A stretch of 36,268 nt of DNA from Mnemiopsis leidyi (lineage: Eukaryota; Ctenophora; Tentaculata; Lobata; Bolinopsidae). The DNA is taken from positions 89,442 to 125,709 of the forward strand of contig JH155605.1 in the NCBI GenBank assembly GCA_000226015.1. Direction: 5' to 3'. Of the stretch, positions 32,907-36,268 are shown piece after piece (position 1 is the stretch's first letter; each line of letters begins with the position of its first letter). The notes below the pieces were generated by a model. The model searched no databases, had not been told where the DNA came from, and was given only the letters and a program-made list of their open reading frames with translations. The position numbers and the translations under genes are program-made.

Positions 32907-33246
32907 CAAACAATAGTATTCAATAAGTGTTGATGAACGATGGCACAACTAAAGTGTGACTAAGTTATGTGAGTTGCTATTGTCTGCGCTGAACTTAAAA
33001 CGTCAATACTGATGGAAAGTTGAGGACACGTATTCAAACGTCAAGAAGAACTATCTAAGTTCACGCTGGTTCTCAGTAACTAATACCTGAACCAGTCGAA
33101 GTGCTGAACTGCAAGTTAAAAAGTTTGACGTGTAGAAGTGGGCTGGTGACATGCAGGCACCCGACAAACTATTGCAACATCGGACATTCTAAATTCGACT
33201 TGTCGTGCTCCGTGTCACGCAGCTGGCTAGCGACACGCGCCTTGGA

Positions 33247-33278
33247 TCACGTGACCTTTAACTCACGTGACACGTGAC
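33247..33278. promoter_or_regulatory. Cluster of three CACGTG(AC) E-boxes
   Basis: CACGTG occurs at 33248-33253, 33264-33269 and 33271-33276, each followed by AC. TCACGTGAC, which fits the CLEAR/USF-type bHLH-zip site, occurs twice. The cluster is about 1 kb upstream of the ciliary gene's start codon on its promoter side. Which gene it serves is not shown. Confidence 0.5.
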
Positions 33279-33503
33279 CCAAGCAATCAGCTGTTGCCAA
33301 CAGAGAAAAACAATAAAAACATTGAATGGCGAATATCAATGAAAGGCAGGGTCGTGGGACGCCACTGCTCAGCATGGCAGATGTCCGATGTTTTATGTAC
33401 AAGAATGTGAATCGTTCGCTGTTCTAGCTCTACTACGGTACAAATCTCATTCGTTAACCTAGTTACCACTGCATAGTGCGGGTGTCTTGTGTGTGTGTCG
33501 TGT

Positions 33504-33517
33504 GTTGCCATGGAAAC
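33504..33517. promoter_or_regulatory. RFX X-box motif (GTTGCCATGGAAAC)
   Basis: The two half-sites GTTGCC and GGAAAC are spaced by AT, as in the canonical imperfect palindrome bound by RFX factors, which drive ciliary genes across animals. It lies 1.26 kb upstream of the start of the C3orf84-like gene (minus strand). A non-coding first exon could bring the promoter closer. Confidence 0.55.
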
Positions 33518-34548
33518 TGTACAAAAATACCAAATTAGGAGTATGGAACGTGATCGGGTTACCAAATACCAATTTTATCTCCACCGCCACTTCTTAACAA
33601 GGAATCGGAATATGCTTTCATTTTAAGTAAGCTCAAAGCTGTTTACGAAGGTAAATTGTAAATGGACACATACTTAAATATTATTACTTGCTTTGTAGAA
33701 TTGGATCTGGCAACGCTATACTTTGAATTTAACACAAGTTCAAAACTTGGATTTATACTGACCGGGAACACGTCGCAGGGCCGGGTAATTGGTAATCATC
33801 TCACAAACCAGAAGAATTAAAGATCACGATGTTGAACGTTAAACTTATAGTTATACGTTACTGTTAGTGCTACTGTTAGCTTGATATATTTTAAACGCCA
33901 CGTCGGCCTATAGCAGTAGCAGTAGCTTGGCGTGATAATATCTCATATCTGCCTAACAAAAAGCTCAACTTTGTGCTGTTAAGCCTAGAGTCGGTCAGTA
34001 CCGCGACAAACTCAATGCAGTAACACACAAAACATAGGACCAGAAGTAGTACTTGTTTTAGATGAAAGTTTAATTATCCTAACAAGCAGACCTCAAGTCA
34101 CCTCTAACATTCGACCTGTAATGCCAATATAGTATACTGATTTTACTTTAGTGCGTATAATTTGTTCATGATTCTGATAAATTAAAATAATATTGAACTT
34201 GAATAAAGTAATGAGTGATGAGTATTATTTCAAGAAATACTTTCCATTATGATTAAGGTAAAATTCTTCACTGGGTCGCACACAATTTGAATGACAAAAC
34301 ATCGATGTAGTGCAAGTGGAACTGTAGAGAAATATACGGATATACGGTATATTATACCTCCTATTTTCATCAATAATGCTAACAGATGAATTCGTTATTG
34401 TAGGAGAATTGGGAATGTTCATTAATTTTATTCTCTGACTGAGACTGTTCATTGAACATAACAACGCAAATCATCATTTGGCAATTTCAAATTTATTTAG
34501 TCTACAACGTTTATATCATAGTGTAAAAACTCAAAGTCAAATTTTTTA

Positions 34549-34609
34549 AGTAAAAACTTGACAAAAAACTGACAATGAATTTTATTTAGTTTTTTGTCAA
34601 GTTTTCACT
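34549..34609. repeat. 22-bp perfect-type hairpin
   Basis: The left arm AGTAAAAACTTGACAAAAAACT (22 bases, 34549-34570) and the right arm at 34588-34609 are reverse complements at 21 of 22 positions, with a 17-base loop. It could be a very small fold-back element. Confidence 0.8.
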
Positions 34610-34639
34610 AAAAACTAAACTCAACTACAGAAATTCTAT

Positions 34640-35960
34640 AACAATTAGTAGACGCGCATCCGGCATCGCCCGTTCAAAGAGAGATAAGAGACCACGTTCC
34701 TTCCACATTCCAGCCTGACGTTGTCTTGCACCTGGGGACCTCAGACTCATTCTGTTGTAGCATTGACAGTGACTGGAAGGGACCGTATAGAGCCGCGCAG
34801 CGCCTTGTAGTTGTATGTTGTAGTTGTAAACTTTGTCTGCCCAGGCCCTTGTCTGGCCTGCTGCCGCGAACAGCGAAACGGCAGCCCATGTTTCACATTG
34901 TAACCCTTTTCTTGTCGCGGTGATACCCGACTCACGCAGCTAAAGCTGAACGAGATATCGTTTCGTTAGAACGTTAGACGGATATAATCTCGTCAACCCT
35001 TTTCAAAAAATTTAGAAAATTTTTTGGTCATTAGTGTGGACAAATTTTGGCGTGGTCGACACATTTTTGAAGGTTGAATTTGATAACCTACTGTCGCGGC
35101 AATCACGCGCCTTCACGTATTTCTGGCTTGCTACACGTTGCATAGCCCTGCTGCCGCGGCCACGCCCAGGGTCACAACGTGAGACAATTTCTGGCTGGCA
35201 AGTGTAACATCTCAACGAAGGAATTATGCGCTTGTTTGGCTTTGTCTTGTCTGACGAGATGAAATCCGTTTTATTGTCTGACTTCGTCCGACCCTCATTC
35301 GAAGCGGAGAATAAAATGACGGGAGGGTGCGCGCTGCTGTACAACCGTTTTAACGAAACGTTCAGCTTTAGCTGCGTGAGTCGGTATCACCGCGATCACA
35401 ATGTCCGACCGGCTCATTCGAAGCGAATAGAGAATAATATGACGGGAGGGTGCGCCATGCACGCTGCACTGCTGTACACGAATTCGTGAGCGGCGCGCGC
35501 GTGATGGTTAAGTTTAACGGGCGATGTAATTCATGTCGCCAGGCCAGAAATGCGTAAGTGGTAAGCAGTAACAAGTAAAAGCGCGTGACATGATGGCAGC
35601 ATGACATGATGGCCACAACATTTTAAAAATTTTAAATTTTAATTTATCAACCGACAAGCGTGGTGGCCGCGAGAAATGCCGGATGTTGTCAGTCCTTGCT
35701 CTAACCAGAGCCCTTTCGGATCGCGTAAGCACCTGAGACCTGGTATAAGGTGAACAGAGGAACGCTGAATTAACAATTAAATTTAATGGGCTTCACCTAT
35801 AACCAGGTGCTAACGCCGCGCGGCGGCTGCTCTTTTCTTCGCGCGCGCCGGAGGCTGCCGCTTCGCGGCAGCAGGGCTATGCAACGTGTAGCAACTCTTT
35901 TCCAGCCACCTCTGGTCACGCGCGCAAAAGGGCTTTGATTCATGATTAGAACAATTAATG
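34640..35960. mobile_element. GC-rich block of nested inverted and direct repeats (non-autonomous element?)
   Basis: Three repeat systems overlap. (a) A segment of about 50 bases at 34915-34972 (TCACGCAGCTAAAGCTGAAC core) recurs inverted at 35344-35396. (b) A 31-base segment at 35128-35158 (GCTACACGTTGCATAGCCCT core) recurs inverted and identical at 35864-35894. (c) A direct repeat with ATGACGGGAGGGTGCGC lies at about 35300-35341 and 35418-35476. The block is much richer in GC and CG dinucleotides than its surroundings. No transposase frame is seen. A composite fold-back or Helitron-like passenger is possible. Confidence 0.6.
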
Positions 35961-36043
35961 GGCTACAGTGTACAGACAAGTTGGCTCCGGTTATCAACCT
36001 ACAACATACAATTTTACTTTTCTCTTTCCTAGTCTCTACCAGT

Positions 36044-36268
36044 ACCTGACCTGCCTGTCTACCTGACCTCCCTCTATACCTGACCTCCCTCTCTACCTAA
36101 CCTCCCTCTCTACCTGACCTCCCTGTCTACCTGACCTCCCTGTCTACCTGACCTCCCTGTCTACCTGACCTCCCTCTCTACCTGACCTGCCTGTCTACCT
36201 GACCTCCCTCTCTACCTGACCTCCCTCTCTACCTGACCTGCCTGTCTACCTGACCTCCCTCTCTACCT
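36044..36268. repeat. 17-bp minisatellite (ACCTGACCTCCCTCTCT)
   Basis: About 13 units of ACCTGACCTCCCTCTCT, some with CTGCCTGT variants, run off the right end of the window. One strand is strongly pyrimidine-rich. Confidence 0.97.

Larger units (their letters stand above)
32907..34545. other. Intergenic stretch with regulatory-type motifs, no gene
   Basis: Apart from the E-box cluster and the X-box, I see only short open frames without splice context. A 92-codon minus-strand frame at 33287-33565 overlaps the motifs and is probably chance. Confidence 0.5.

Noticed and set aside
33287-33565. 92-codon minus-strand frame as a 5' exon of the ciliary gene
   Set aside because: The ciliary gene has an adequate ATG at 32242 preceded by an in-frame stop, and no in-phase donor joins this frame to it.

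Overview
The window is nuclear DNA from an invertebrate animal. The genes are split by GT-AG introns with short exons. Conserved animal proteins are present (MCM6 C-terminus, INTS13/Asunder, a ciliary microtubule-inner-protein relative, a 7-transmembrane receptor). The DNA is AT-rich and full of minisatellites, a tRNA-derived SINE with target-site duplications, and inverted-repeat elements. I cannot name the phylum. A BCCT-type transporter in an animal genome fits a marine or osmoconforming invertebrate, but that is inference.

Layout. 1-211 is an (AACT)n microsatellite. 388-4737 (minus) is an eleven-exon BCCT-family transporter gene that probably continues left of the window. 4.8-11.5 kb is gene-poor and repeat-bearing. 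11726-21051 (plus) holds the last three coding exons of MCM6, separated by an 8.5-kb intron. That intron contains an intronless GPCR gene on the opposite strand (16477-17550), a broken relic of its 5' end, a two-exon candidate for a small membrane protein, a palindromic transposon with an assembly gap, and a tRNA-like sequence. 21594-26598 (plus) is a full-length, thirteen-exon INTS13 gene. 27152-32242 (minus) is a six-exon gene resembling human C3orf84, a ciliary protein. Its 3.5-kb last intron carries, on the plus strand, an uninterrupted secreted M1-peptidase-fold gene (28503-30530) that has lost its zinc site. 32.6-36.3 kb holds the intact SINE, an RFX-type X-box, an E-box cluster, a GC-rich block of nested inverted repeats, and a 17-bp minisatellite.

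Most notable. (1) The secreted LTA4H/aminopeptidase-B-like pseudoenzyme nested antisense in a ciliary gene. (2) MCM6 exons whose splice acceptor and splice donor each lie inside tandem repeats that multiply the splice site, with no MCM ATPase exons in the 11.7 kb upstream. (3) An animal BCCT transporter with a Cys-rich extracellular insertion. (4) A perfect-looking X-box upstream of the ciliary gene. Exon models were built by eye from splice consensus, reading-phase continuity and remembered family similarity. No alignment was run.
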